Positions 1 to 10,301 of a DNA stretch of 64,000 nucleotides are shown here, piece after piece; positions within the stretch are counted from its first letter, which is position 1; each line of letters starts with the position of its first letter. This DNA is from Isoetes taiwanensis (Eukaryota > Streptophyta > Lycopodiopsida > Isoetales > Isoetaceae). The translations under genes and the position numbers were made by a program. The notes beneath the pieces are model-generated. The model ran no database searches. It saw only the letters and a list, made by a program, of their open reading frames with translations, and was not told where the DNA came from. The stretch is from assembly GCA_021234155.1 (NCBI GenBank), contig JAJEKV010000008.1:10284740-10348739 (forward strand), read 5' to 3'.

Positions 1-1093
1 TCCCCTATCCGCCGTTGGATCCTCCGTTCGGGGGGCCCCTCTTCGGGGAAGGCCCAAAAGATTCAGTCGGTCAGGAGAACTTGTCAAACGCAGGCGTCAC
101 GAGGTCGGCCTTGTAGAAACCCGCGGTGTCTTGTCGTTCGAGACGCCGGGAGGCTCGGAATGGCGAATCGACCGCCAAATCGTCGGAATGGCGAATTTAC
201 CCTAGGGAGCAAGTTACAAGGTCGGTTTTGCAAAGAAAAAACACTCCGCCCTCCACGGCCGGTATCGCATCCACATCCTAGGCCAATTGACTACGAGTGT
301 GATGGAAGTGAGCTACTTTGGCTTCTTGGAGGTCGGGTGGTCTTCAGCCCGCGGAACTTGGTCCCGAGGGGCAGCGTCGGCGTTCGAGTCCATTGGCAGA
401 GTCAAATCGCAATTCGGAGAGGGAGGTGCCCGTCAAGTCCCCGGGGCCTTGGGGAGAGGAAATTTGGGGCAAGCAGCTTAGGGGGATTTTAGGGTCCGTG
501 CTGGCGTCAACACCCCCCACTCCGCGTCAAGTCCGCGGCAAAGGTCCCGCCCGAATCGACAAGGAGAGGGCCTCCAAAGCGTAAACCACGTGGGTTGCGG
601 GTTCTAGAAGGGTTTGCGTTTTGGGGGCGAGACTTGGTCTGTTGCACTTGGGACTGGCCCGGGCTGCAGAGAATCACGGAGCAAGAGGAACCGGCGGGCG
701 GAGTTTGGGCCTGTCCTCCTCCCGATGTGGCAAGTAGAAGTCGGGGGCTTTTGCGATGGCAAGACATTCATAAATTCGCAATTAATGCATTGTACGAAAA
801 TAAATTCTGATTTTTTGCCGAATTTGGATTCCTAACCCATCTCGGCCCAGACCCAATTTTTGAAATTTTAGGAGAAGGTCTAGGTCAAAGGGTTAGCATT
901 AGAGCGGTGGGGCAGCGGATTGCGGGAACCCAGGTGGCACCCTTCCCCAAGTCAAAGCGAGGCCGGGACCTTGCGGGGATCCCTCACAAGAGGGGAGAGT
1001 CAGGACCCCAAGAGGCGGGGATCAAAAAGTTCGAGGCTGACCCTTCTGGCAGCTCCCGGGGGCTGCACGCTAATGACCACCCTCGGGGCCGGT
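1..1093. repeat. GC-rich tandem repeat, unit 1 (about 1.09 kb)
   Basis: This is the first of two long direct repeats. Its first bases recur at 1,094, and the similarity continues for about 920 bases: the shared blocks include the GGATCCTCC region, the GTCTTGTCGTTCGAGACG block, and the stretch ending in GGTCTAGGTCAAAGGGTTAGC. The copies differ by scattered substitutions and many one- or two-base indels, often next to CG. Short ORFs are present but none is conserved in frame between the copies, so I do not call genes. The unit could be a satellite, part of an rDNA spacer or an unidentified element. The window begins inside it. Confidence 0.75.
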
Positions 1094-2015
1094 TCCCCTA
1101 TCCGGCCGTTGGATCCTCCATTGGGGGGCCCCTCTTCGGGGAAGGCCCAAAAGATTCAGATCGGTCAGGAGAACTTGTCAAACCGTACAAGGTCCCCGAT
1201 TCGACCTTGTAGAAACCCAGTTGATGTCTTGTCGTTCGAGACGCAGGAGGCTCGGAATGGCAAATCGACCCTGCCAAATCGTCAGGAATGGCAAAATTAC
1301 CCTAGGGAGCAAGTTACAAGGTCGGTTTTGCAAAAGAAAGAAACACTCACGCCCTCCACGGCAGTATCCCGCATCCACATCCTAGGCCAATTGACTACGA
1401 GTGTGATGGAAGTGAGCTACTTTGGCGCTTCTTGGAGGTCGGGGTGGTCTTACGGCCCGCGGAACTTGGTTCCCGAGGGCAGCGTCGGCGTTCGAGTCCA
1501 TTGGCGAGAGTCAAATGCGATTGGAGGAGAGGGAGGTCGCCGGTCAGGGTCCCCGGGGCCTTGGGAGAGGAAATTCGGGGCAAGCGGCTTAGGGGGATTT
1601 TGGGGTCCGTGCTGCGGCGTCAACACCCCCTCTCCACGTCAAGTCACGGCGCAAAGGTCCCCGAGAATCGACAAGGAGAGGGCCTCCAAAACGTAAACCC
1701 GGTGGGTTGCCGAGGTTCTAGAAGGGTTTTGCGTTTTGGGGCGGGACTTGGTCTGTTGCACTTGGGACTGGCCGAAGAAGCTGCGGCCGAGAATACGGAA
1801 CAAAGGGGAACCGGGCCGAGGAGTTTGGGCTGTCCTCCCTCCCGATGTGGCAAGTAGAAGTCGGGCTTTTGCGATGGCAAGACATTCATAAATTCGCAAT
1901 TAATGCATTATGCGAAAATAAATTCTGATTTTTGCCCGGTGGATTCCTAACCCATCTCAACACCACGACCCAATTTTTGAAATTTTCGGAGAAGGTCTAG
2001 GTCAAAGGGTTAGCT
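1094..2015. repeat. GC-rich tandem repeat, unit 2
   Basis: This is the second copy of the 1.09-kb repeat. It matches unit 1 from its first base to the block ending GGTCAAAGGGTTAGC near 2,015, then diverges into lower-GC sequence. Indels relative to unit 1 rule out a shared long reading frame. Confidence 0.75.
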
Positions 2016-2464
2016 AAGGTCAAAGGAATGGAGTTTGTGGGATCGTTGTACTTGGGGTTGACCTTGGCTCATTTGGGCGTTATACTTGGTCTAAGATTGC
2101 ATTGGGCGTAAACCACGTGACTTGCAGATTCTAGAAGGGTTTTGTTTTGGTTTTACGCTCCCTAAAGCTATTTGACATGGATGGCATAACTAACTTGTAA
2201 TGAAGCTGGTTTTGTTTCTCGAAACAATTGTACCTTGATGAAAGATTGCTTCATAGTTTCCAAGTGAAAAATTTTTTTAATGTGTCATCATACCGCCTTG
2301 TTGCCCCCCCGGTCAAAGACTTCGCCTTTTTTGATGCACACTCTTTTAGTTATGCATTTTATTGCATTTATGGTTTATAAATTCATAGTTAATGCATGGC
2401 ATGGAATTAAATTATGGTTTTTGGTCGGTGGCTTCCATGGTCATCACCGGCCTCTGGGGAAAAT
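2016..2464. other. Intervening sequence without a recognised feature
   Basis: This AT-richer stretch lies between repeat unit 2 and the degenerate third unit. It holds several TTGGGCGT/TTGTACTTGG-like phrases that echo the repeats, but no ORF or structure that I can support. Confidence 0.4.
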
Positions 2465-2790
2465 TTCAAAATTTTTCCCCCGGATAAGGTCGGACCAAAG
2501 CGTTGGGGTTAGAAGCGGTCAAAGGCGGCGGTTGTTGGGCAAGCATGGTAGCACCCTTCCCCAAGTCAAACAAAGGCGACTTTGAATGGCCACCTCGGTA
2601 GAGGGGAGAGTCCAGATCCCCGGGAGGCGGACCCCAAAAATGTTCTCGAGGCGACTGTGTCATTGCAGCCCCACTGGGGGCTGTATGCTAATGAACACCC
2701 TCCGGCTTCAGTTCCCCTATATATCCGGCCGTTGAATCCTCCGTTCAAGGATCCGATACCGGGGGCCCCTGTTCAAATAAGCCCTAGGGA
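2465..2790. repeat. Degenerate third unit of the 1.09-kb repeat
   Basis: This stretch resembles 860-1,170 of unit 1. Shared blocks are the GGTAGCACCCTTCCCCAAGTC phrase, GAGGGGAGAGTC, the GGGGGCTGTATGCTAATGA block and the CCGGCCGTTGAATCCTCCGTT block. It is clearly more diverged than units 1 and 2 are from each other, so the array has members of different age. Confidence 0.65.
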
Positions 2791-2824
2791 CAAACTTTAA
2801 TGAGCTTCACATTAAAAAAAAGAT

Positions 2825-2945
2825 GCAAAAACAATAACGTCGCTATAACAAAATACGTCGCGAGGGGCGTCGGCGTCGCGGCAGATTTGAAATAACGTCG
2901 CATGCGGCGTGGCGTCGCATATCGGCGGCTACGTAATATTTTGAA
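2825..2945. repeat. GTCGC-rich subterminal sequence, left side
   Basis: This stretch is dense in AACGTCGC, GCGTCGC and GGCGTCGC words. The same vocabulary fills the right side of the proposed element at 10,085-10,280, which is why I pair the two as subterminal regions of one CACTA-like element. Confidence 0.45.
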
Positions 2946-3109
2946 ACCGGGTGGGCGGCGGCTTTTCAGGAACTTCTTTTTGCCCTACTTCTTGAGGTTC
3001 TTGGCGATCCAGCGGGCGCTAGTACCACGATCTACACGCAAGCAACTATTCTAAGGTTAGTATATCATGTTTTTTAGATTGAATAGGTTTTTGGATTGAA
3101 TGGTGCATG

Positions 3110-3865
3110 CCCAACCTTCCTCTTTTTTGGTTTCCTTTCCTTCCTCTTCTTCTTTGTTCTTGATTTTTTTTTCTTCCCATTCTTCCATGCCTCGTTCATT
3201 CTTCCTCCTTCTTTCTTTCTCATGCTTCATTTCTTCCTCATTCTTCCTCATGCTTCATTTCTTCCTCCTTCTTCCATGCTTCATTCTTTCCTCATTCTTT
3301 CTTCCCATATTTCTTCTTTCCTCATTTCTTTCTCATTCTTTCTTCCTCATTCTTTCTCATTTCTTTCTTCCTCATGCTTTCTCATTCTTTATTCCTCCTC
3401 TTTCTCATTCTTCCTCATTCTTTCTCATTTTTTGCTTTCTCATTTCTTTCTCATGCTTTCTCATTTCTTTCTCATTTCTTTCTCATGCTTTCTCATTTGT
3501 TTCTCATTTCCATTCTTTCTCATGCTTTCTCATTCCTCATTCTTTCCCTCCCTTCCCTCATTTCTTTCTTCTCTTCCCTTCCTTATTCTTCATTTTTTTC
3601 ATTTCTTATTCTTCATTCTTTTTAATTTCATTTCTTCATTCTTCATTTGTTTCTTATTCTTCACATTTCTTCCTCACTTTCCATTCGATCCTTTTCTTTC
3701 CCTTCCCTTATTTCTTCCTTCCATTCTATTCCCTTCCCTTCTCTTATTTCCTCTTATTTTCTTCATTCTTTCTTGTTTCTTCTCTTATTTCTTCTCTATT
3801 CTATCCTTATTTCTTCTTGATGTTTTTCTTCTTTGTTCTTATTCTTCTAATGCTTTGTTACTTAC
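3110..3865. repeat. Pyrimidine-only tract (TTTCTCATT/TTCTTCC low complexity)
   Basis: Roughly 750 bases on the plus strand are almost entirely C and T, apart from regular A in CAT words. The tract is made of TTTCTCATTCTTTC, CTTCCTC and CATGC phrases. Two overlapping ORFs of about 280 codons cross it, but they encode only S/F/L/H repeats and are products of composition. The tract could form unusual DNA structures. Confidence 0.85.
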
Positions 3866-3989
3866 ATTTGCGGCTTTCTATTACGATTTGGACCCGGCGG
3901 GGATCTTGTACAGCGTCCTTATTTTGGTAAGTAGTTGATCGCACTTGCATTTTATTTTTATAGTTTTAAGTAGGTTAAAAAATTGATGG

Positions 3990-4373
3990 AGTGGCTTGTT
4001 CAAAGGACGCGGGTCGGCTCCACCTAGAGTGGGGAGGACCATGTACCGGGTTGAAGTCCACTTTCACTACAATCATAAATGTTTCCTAGGTTAATGAGTG
4101 GCTTGTTCAAGGGACGCGGTCGGCTCCACCTAGAGTGGAGAGGGACCACGTGCAGGGTTCAAGTCCACTTCGGTTCCACTTGTTATTTTTTAGGTTTAAA
4201 ATAAAATTGTAGTGGCTTGTTCAAGAACGCGTCGGCTCCACCTTAGCGTGGAGAGGACTAGGTGTCGGGTCCAAGTCCACTTTTCTTCTCATTCTTAGGT
4301 AGATGTGGCTACGGCAAGGACATGGTCGGCTCCAGTGCAGTGGGGAGGACCCGGTGTTGGCCTTAGTTCACGT
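3990..4373 (+). repeat. Four tandem tRNA-like structured repeats
   Basis: Four copies of a core of about 70-73 bases lie at 3,990-4,062, 4,097-4,169, 4,211-4,281 and 4,304-4,373 (period 107, 114 and 93). Copies 1-3 share an outer AGTGG/CCACT pairing, an inner hairpin CTCCAC...GTGGAG, and GGTTCAAGTCC or a close variant near the 3' end, which resembles the RNA polymerase III B box. The sequences between the cores are not conserved, whereas the paired positions are. Copy 4 is more degenerate. They lack a normal T stem and a convincing A box, so they are not tRNA genes. Tandem SINE heads or a structured RNA array are possible. Confidence 0.6.
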
Positions 4374-4984
4374 TTATTATTGTCGATTTTAGCTAGAGGT
4401 AGCTAGGGCTAGGTTAAGTTAACGATGGCTGGATGATTCCCTTCACACCCGTGCTAGTTAAAAAAAAAAATAGGTTAGGCTAACTTAATGTAGTACTAAT
4501 TCACACTAAAAGCGTTGGTAAAAAATAACTTAACTAATTAACTAAATTATTTTGAACATGTCTAGTTAAGTTAGTCAAAGGCATAAAAATTATATGTACA
4601 ATTAACTAAACTTAAAGTGACCTCTATAGTGCTAATTTCTAATTTAGTTAATTTTTAGTTAATTTTGCTAACTAATCAGAACAAGGTGCGAAGATAAGTT
4701 TAGGTAGTGTTTTTGGTTAAAAAGTTAACTAAATTTTGGGACTATCTGCTAACTAATTAACTAGTATCTGAATGTAAATTGACCAGTGGGTGCGAATACC
4801 CTAATCTAACCTATTTAGTTCTTCTTGTTTCTTCTTCTTTTTTTTCTTGCTTTTGGGGGGGGGAGGGTGGGATAAGGTATTAGTAAGCCATAGAGTGTTA
4901 TAAGTAATGATTATATGGGTGCATACATGTTTGATATTGTCAGTATTATGTTGCATTTACTTTGTGCATGCTTGGCTTTTGTAT

Positions 4985-5890
4985 TCATTATTTTGTTTTG
5001 TTTGTAGGCATAAAATGGCCTCGATGGGACAGAGATGCTTAGTGAAATTAGGCGCATCCTCATCAATCACATATGCGCCTGAGGCCAGGCCGAAGCGACA
5101 TATGCAACCGATGATCGAATTAACCGTTTTGTAGCATCGGTTGAGAAAGAATGTCGGTCTGAATTATGTGGGGGAGGTGGCGAGCATGAGTCCGAGTTGG
5201 AAGATATGATGAGAAAGAACTTAAAGTCTTGGGTTTGCAATCTGAGCGAGAATTGAGGATGCTTAAGTATAAAGTGCCACTTATGAGCCCCTATCTTTGA
5301 GGCATACGTGGGACGATGGGCTAATTCGTGGCGAAGTGCAAAGGTCCGACATAAAGATCACAAGATGGCCGATGCTTGATCTCAATGATGAACATGTGAA
5401 GGAGTTAGATAGTCTTATCCATGGTGGGAGCTCTATTGGTGCGAGGGGCTAGATTATCATTACATGCTCATGATAAATGTCTTTGCATTTATTGAATGAC
5501 ATTCTGTGGATCTTTGTTGGAGTTGTAAAAAGTGCATTGGTAGTAAACAAAGGCGCCGGATATACCAAATCGGATCTTGGGAACCCGTACTTTAATCAAG
5601 ATGATTATTATCTATGGCATTATGTGGAGAGGCCAAGATAGAGCTGCATCATGGTTGTTGGTGACAAGTATATCCGTTTCAAGAGCCCAAGTCCGGCATT
5701 GGCCACACCCCTTGGACTTGCCCCCACGAGGTCTTTTGTGGAGATGAGCCCACGAGGGACCAATGGTAGTCTGCCATTCATGAATGGAGGAACCTTTGCA
5801 GAATTACTTGACCATCTTAGAGCCAATTCTCTTCTTATAGGAGATGGTCAAATGCAATGCATAGTGCTCCAAGAAGGGCTGATATGAAGA
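4985..5890 (+). pseudogene. Unrecognised broken ORF in the CACTA-like region
   Basis: Short plus-strand open stretches (about 5,014-5,134, 5,330-5,450 and 5,651-5,887) follow a TTTGTAG splice-acceptor-like site near 5,008. They read like decayed protein (for example DIKITRWPMLDLNDEHVKE and FKSPSPALATPLGLAPTRSF). I do not recognise a family. The position suggests a transposon gene, but no catalytic motif is visible. Confidence 0.3.
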
Positions 5891-6146
5891 TAAGTGCGGA
5901 GTGGAAAGCCAAAATGAGACTTCGTGTATAAGTCACGTCCCAGAAATAGCTCTCGCTCTTGCGAGAAGGAGTCTATGCCATCCACGCTCGGGTTGGACAC
6001 ACACAAAGCTCAATTGCAAAAGGGTCAAACTCCATTTTGATGACTCGCTTACAAATGTGTGGGTGGCTATTGGTGATTGGGACCACGACCCTTTTTTTTT
6101 TTGCAAGGGCGAATGCCCAAATTGAAGAGCCGTTATACACTACAAG

Positions 6147-6609
6147 ATGGAGCGGTCGCGATATCCTTGGTGGGAGAAGAGAGTTTTTACATCATCATCA
6201 GATGACCAAGCATCATGGGGGCATGAGATATCGACATATATTCCACTGGGCTACATTTCTGAGATGCTCCTTGATTTTGTCCGGGCAATGCGGCTTATGG
6301 GGTTGTGTGTTGAGATAAACCCAACCGACCGATACTCTAGCACATTGGACATCATCCAACATATGAAGGTCCAAATGATGATGGATAGAGAGCTGGTGCA
6401 CATGGATGCCCATCTATTGCTTTCGCGTCGTCGATGTGTTCAAAGCAGTGGGGCTTTCTTCCGATATAGTTGTGAGAGAGAGGCGACATATGAAGTGTGG
6501 TGATCCACTTGAGATGGCTAAGCTCTTTGTTAAATGCTTGCAAGAAGTGATTAATATAATTTTGTCTTCCTATTTGAGGCTTGTTGCAACCAATAAATGT
6601 TTTTAGTCA
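6147..6609 (+). pseudogene. Unrecognised ORF pair, protein-like, broken
   Basis: Two overlapping plus-strand frames (6,147-6,503 and 6,406-6,606) read as one ordinary globular protein if a frame change near 6,420 is allowed. Phrases such as YIPLGYISEMLLDFVRAM and ERRHMKCGDPLEMAKLFVK have balanced composition, unlike the low-complexity ORFs nearby. I know no matching family. It lies inside the proposed CACTA-like element and may be part of its coding capacity or a captured fragment. Confidence 0.3.
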
Positions 6610-6689
6610 AAATTACTAATGAAAAAAAAGTAATTTATTAATCAAAAAATTATTATTAATGGTAAATAAATTATTAATCATAACTTGTA

Positions 6690-6960
6690 GATAAAGTGTC
6701 GCTCTAGGACGTCAAACCCTAGGTTTTGTGTGCTACATCATCAAACCCTAGATTGTAAATGCCATGTGGCACAATCTAGGGTTTGATGATGTAGCACATA
6801 ACTAGGGTTTGATGACATGGCACTTACTATGATGTGGCAATAGGAAGTCGCGACGTGACACAACCTAGGGTTTGATGATGTGCCCACATAGCGTAGGGTT
6901 TCATGATGTGGCACTAAAAATGCCACGTGGGATAATTTAGGGTTGATTGTATGACATGAT
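6690..6960. repeat. Perfect 28-bp inverted repeat and TAGGGTTTGATGATGT direct repeats
   Basis: Bases 6,729-6,756 and 6,771-6,798 are exact reverse complements (28 of 28), with a 14-base spacer. The arm contains CAAACCCTAGATTGT. The right arm belongs to a family of direct repeats, TAGGGTTTGATGATGT and variants followed by a GTGGCAC-like word, that recurs near 6,803, 6,871, 6,893 and 6,940. The TAGGGTTT core resembles the plant telomere unit, but the spacing is irregular, so this is not a telomere tract. The RNA would fold into a strong hairpin. Confidence 0.8.
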
Positions 6961-7707
6961 ACATGGCACGATAATATGGCAACCTAGAGTTCGATATGCA
7001 CCCCATACCTATATCACGAGATACTTTTCTAATATAAATAAGATAAGAATATAAATTTAGGTATTTATTCAAAGACACTTGTTCAAAGCTTTTCTCTCGC
7101 TAATTCTCGTTATGTTCAAATTAATATATATAGTCATGGCGGAGGCTCAATTCTTAGCGGTTTTCCTCATTGTGGCCCCTTTTACGCTGATGCAATATTC
7201 ATGGCATTATCGTCTCCCCCTCCGCCCCGGTCCAAGGCGGTCAAGGCTGCGATAAGTCTGCAGGGGCTCATTAGTGGCACATTTGAACCATAAAAATACT
7301 ATTTTTCATCTCTATGGTTTGTAAGTATCATTCTATTATTGCAACCAATATCATTCATGGTTATCAAATGTTTCTCTCACAATTTCTTTTTGATCTAGGT
7401 GTGCTCTTTTTTTCGGCGATGAATAGAGGTAATCGCAATCGTCGTGAGGAGAATGAGCAAGGCGAAGGTAAGTATTTATATAGTTTTTTATTACGGCTTT
7501 ACCCTCTAATTAGGTATGTGAGTTTATGCATGGAGTTTTAATTTGTTGTGTAGAGGAAAGGGACGAGTTTAGAGAAAATAGGAGGAGGACTCCACGAGGT
7601 AGGGGCAATCGTCTTTGATGTTCCTCTAAGGCGTAACCTCCACCTATCACTACACCAGCCGGGTTTGGGTATTAAGATAGTTTTTATAAAAATAATAAAT
7701 AAATGAA

Positions 7708-8172
7708 TTGTTTTTGCATGATATTTGTGCTTCTCGCAGCTCCTCCGCCGCTCCCGCCTTCCTCCTCGCAAACATGTCTCCCGCCGAGAGAGACCAAATT
7801 GCAGCATATTTTGCCTCTTTGACACCAACGCCAGTTAGGCAGCCTCCCGCTCCTATTCCCCAACGACATAGTGTTGATTATCGGCCTCCACGTTCTCGCG
7901 AGAATATTGAGAATGCTAGACGTAGTATGGACTCCCGTTCTAGGCAAGAGGCGAGGAGCAGATTTTTTCTAATGCAAGGAACTTGGAGGAAGATTTCAAC
8001 GGGTAAATATATATCCACTACATACCAAACATTTCTTTGGTTGCGGCATGTTAAAGATGCTCATTCTCTCATTACTTCAGGTCAAGAAGTAGTGGAGCAA
8101 CAGACTCTAGCGTTCAAGATCGCGGCGATCATCACGGGGGTTGGGATCCGAAGAACATGGTCGCTCGCCTGA
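7708..8172 (+). CDS. Unrecognised 154-codon ORF in the CACTA-like region
   Basis: The ORF starts MFLHDICASRSSSAAPAFLL and contains the phrase MSPAERDQIAAYFASL at about residues 23-38, a proline-rich stretch, then an R/S-rich segment. The second part has the look of an intron read in frame: GTAAATATATATCC follows TTCAACGG near 8,003, and a TTCAG acceptor-like site lies near 8,081. A Pro-rich then Arg-rich N-terminus occurs in the accessory (TNPA-like) proteins of plant CACTA elements, but that link is only by position and composition. Confidence 0.3.
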   Translation: MFLHDICASRSSSAAPAFLLANMSPAERDQIAAYFASLTPTPVRQPPAPIPQRHSVDYRPPRSRENIENARRSMDSRSRQEARSRFFLMQGTWRKISTGKYISTTYQTFLWLRHVKDAHSLITSGQEVVEQQTLAFKIAAIITGVGIRRTWSLA

Positions 8173-8399
8173 CTTGGAGAGGGAAGGATCCCGACGACGT
8201 CCACGTGTCACTGAAGAAGAGCGTCCATTTCGCTTTGTTTTAGACACGTAAGTCTGCGGGTGAATTGGCCCCGAATATACCCGACTATCATATTAATAAT
8301 AATTTTTTGATGTAAGTTATGTGAACATATTATTTAAGATATCAACCTTAAATATTAGTACTTTGTCATCTAAATTTGTTGTTTTGTTCATTCTCTTCA

Positions 8400-9570
8400 C
8401 TTAGAATACATTGTAAAGTGCTCAAAAGGTTCTTAATCGGGACGGGATATGTATATTGACGGTAGACATAAACACGCTTTTATATACCCACCATTTATGC
8501 TTCAGGGACGCTCTTCCTAAGAAGGATGATGAGGGAAGTGTCTTTTATACTACGAGGGGACGCGGTCACAAATAATATCTCGTTTATGGCCTCCCAGCGG
8601 TATAGGGAGTGGCACGGTGCTTATGACCAACAGCGAAATAGAAGCGTCAAAAATAAAATGAAACGAGTTTTCGAGAGATAGAAAAAAGCAAAGGCGTTTA
8701 AGCTGGAAGAAGCTCACCGATGATGGGCGAGCTTATACGAAAAAGGAGGTACATGACCTAGTCATAGTCTTGTTTTTATTATTTTGATATTGCGTTGATC
8801 TATCGATGTATGTCAAAGGCACAATGTGGTCAAGGAGGCTGAAGCGGACTTGCGAAAAAGAAGGAGGCGATTGGTCAAAGTCCCTAAACCACTTAATCTC
8901 CCACAAGGAAGATATCAAGGTATTTCTTATTTTTTTTGTCATTCGTTCACTTTAACTTGTGATAATGTTGTGTGCCTTGCAATCGATTGCATTGAGCGTG
9001 CAAAGGATCGGAAAAAAAACATAGAGCTCGGGCCAAAACAAAGCAACTAAAAAAAGCCGTCTCATTTGGGCTCCGTGGTCGGAAGGGTTTCATTATAGAT
9101 TAAGTAAGAGCTATATTAGTTCACATTAATTTTAATAAGAACTTTAAATGTCACTAGCTAATACTCGTTATATTGTCATAGGAATATCTATCACGGGTTT
9201 GCCCCTAGCAAGCGGCGGTACAAGTAGCCACGGGCGATGGAGGCTGTTTTATCTGTATCAACGGTTATCTGACGAGGGAACTCTCCCAATTCAGCGGGAA
9301 TGCGGGGGTGCGTTGTAGAAAATTATTATAATTCTATGAACTACATTAACGCCATATTCTTTTTGGTTTTATAGGAAGCGATGGCGGATATGAATGAAGG
9401 TCTAGAGCATGACATGGGGCTCGGAGGGGCGAGGGATCCGCGAAGCGTCATTTGGAGAGCCATCCAATCATAACCGATGCGGTGGCGGTTCGAGGCGTTC
9501 TCTAACTACATTACTTTCGGATGACTACTCCAATTTGAATCGAGAGAGAGTAGCTCTAGGCTAAAAGGGT
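8400..9570 (+). pseudogene. Fragmentary coding remnants, possible CACTA accessory gene
   Basis: Several short plus-strand stretches separated by splice-like sites encode charged peptides, for example REWHGAYDQQRNRSVKNKMK near 8,610 and KEAEADLRKRRRRLVKVPK near 8,830. Basic, K/R-rich coiled sequence is common in plant En/Spm-type accessory transposase proteins. No frame stays open for more than about 75 codons. The identification is weak and rests mainly on the context of the 10,301 terminus. Confidence 0.25.
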
Positions 9571-9590
9571 GGATACTCCTCTTAACGAGT

Positions 9591-9720
9591 CTTTTGTGAT
9601 TATTTAAAAATATAAATACAATTCACTTTTGTGATTATTTAAAAATATAAATATAAAAATAATTTTGTGACTATTTAAAATATGAATATAAAAATACTTT
9701 TTGTGATTATTTAAAAATAT
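9591..9720. repeat. AT-rich tandem repeat, four units of about 35 bases
   Basis: CTTTTGTGATTATTTAAAAA followed by TATAAATA words recurs near 9,591, 9,626, 9,662 and 9,697. An AT-only and T-only run follows to about 9,768. No coding content. Confidence 0.7.
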
Positions 9721-9839
9721 TTTTATATTTATATTTTTATATAAATATTTTTTTTTTTTTTTTATTTTTTTCCTACACGTCGCATCGCGGCGTATCCGGC
9801 TTTTTTTTGCCCCGTGGCTTTTCTATCTGGATTTTTCGA

Positions 9840-10090
9840 ATTTTCCGTGTATATTCCACGTGTCCACGCGGTCACGGCGTCTACGCCTACTTTGCGCTTT
9901 TGCGTGTATATTGCGATGTATATTCCGCGTGTATATTCCGCGTGTATATACCACGTATATCGTTCCGTGTCCGCGTCGCGTCACGGCGTATACCGCGATA
10001 TACACGCGGCTTTTACTTAGACGCGTGGATTTTGGTGATGTTCCACGTGTATATTCCACGTGTATATTCCACGTGTATATTTCACGTGTC
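9840..10090. repeat. CGTGTATATTCCA minisatellite
   Basis: The 13-base unit CGTGTATATTCCA and variants (GCGTGTATATTC, CGTGTATATACCA) is repeated head to tail, most regularly at 9,915-9,955 and 10,038-10,083. Overlapping ORFs in all frames across this stretch simply translate the repeat. It lies just inside the GCGACG-rich right end of the proposed CACTA-like element. Confidence 0.75.
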
Positions 10091-10301
10091 ACGTGCCATG
10101 CGACGTCTGCGCGACGTCGTATCGCGTCTGCGGCGACGTCTGTAGCGGCCCAGCATAAGCGTCAGATGCGACGCGCCGCGTCATCTGCGGCGTGTGCGCA
10201 ACGACGTCTGTAGCGGCGATGCAGGCGACGCCGTCGGACGTCAGCGTGGGCGTCAGCAGACGTTGCTATTGGCGTCGCTAAATGCCCCTTTTCTTGTTGT
10301 G
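10085..10301. repeat. CACTA-like right subterminal region and terminus
   Basis: This is a GCGACG/GACGTC-dense block ending in GGCGTCGCTAAATGCCCC then TTTTCTTGTTGTG at 10,301. The reverse complement starts CACAACAAGAAAAGG, one base from the common CACTACAAGAAAA start of plant CACTA elements. The segmental duplication begins at the next base. Confidence 0.6.

Larger units (their letters stand above)
2808..10301. mobile_element. Decayed CACTA-like DNA transposon (tentative limits)
   Basis: The right end is the better evidence. Read on the minus strand it begins CACAACAAGAAAAGGGGC and continues TTTAGCGACGCC, which closely resembles the CACTACAAGAAA...TTTAGCGACG start of many plant CACTA (EnSpm) elements. 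Both ends have CpG-rich subterminal DNA built from GTCGC/GCGACG motifs (about 2,830-2,945 and 10,085-10,280), as expected for CACTA subterminal repeats. The proposed left end (CACATTAAAAAAAAGATGC at 2,808) is only loosely similar. The flanking trinucleotides CTT and ATT do not match, so a target-site duplication is not shown. The interior has only fragmentary ORFs, and I could not identify a TNP2-type transposase. The limits may also be those of two different elements. Confidence 0.45.

Noticed and set aside
3096-3938. Two overlapping plus-strand ORFs of 276-280 codons
   Set aside because: They translate a C/T-only low-complexity tract into S, F, L and H runs; both frames are open simply because stop codons need A or G.
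3990-4373. Genuine tRNA genes
   Set aside because: No normal anticodon arm, T stem or conserved A box; repeated units with different spacers fit a structured repeat better.
6690-6960. Interstitial telomere tract or CRISPR-like array
   Set aside because: TAGGGTTT is embedded in longer, unevenly spaced repeats, and the context is eukaryotic transposon DNA.
9807-10213. Four overlapping ORFs on both strands
   Set aside because: They are readings of the CGTGTATATTCCA minisatellite and GCGACG-rich DNA, with no protein character.
2808-10301. Confident full CACTA element with transposase
   Set aside because: Only the right end is convincing; no TNP2-type catalytic sequence and no matching target-site duplication could be seen, so it is listed as tentative.
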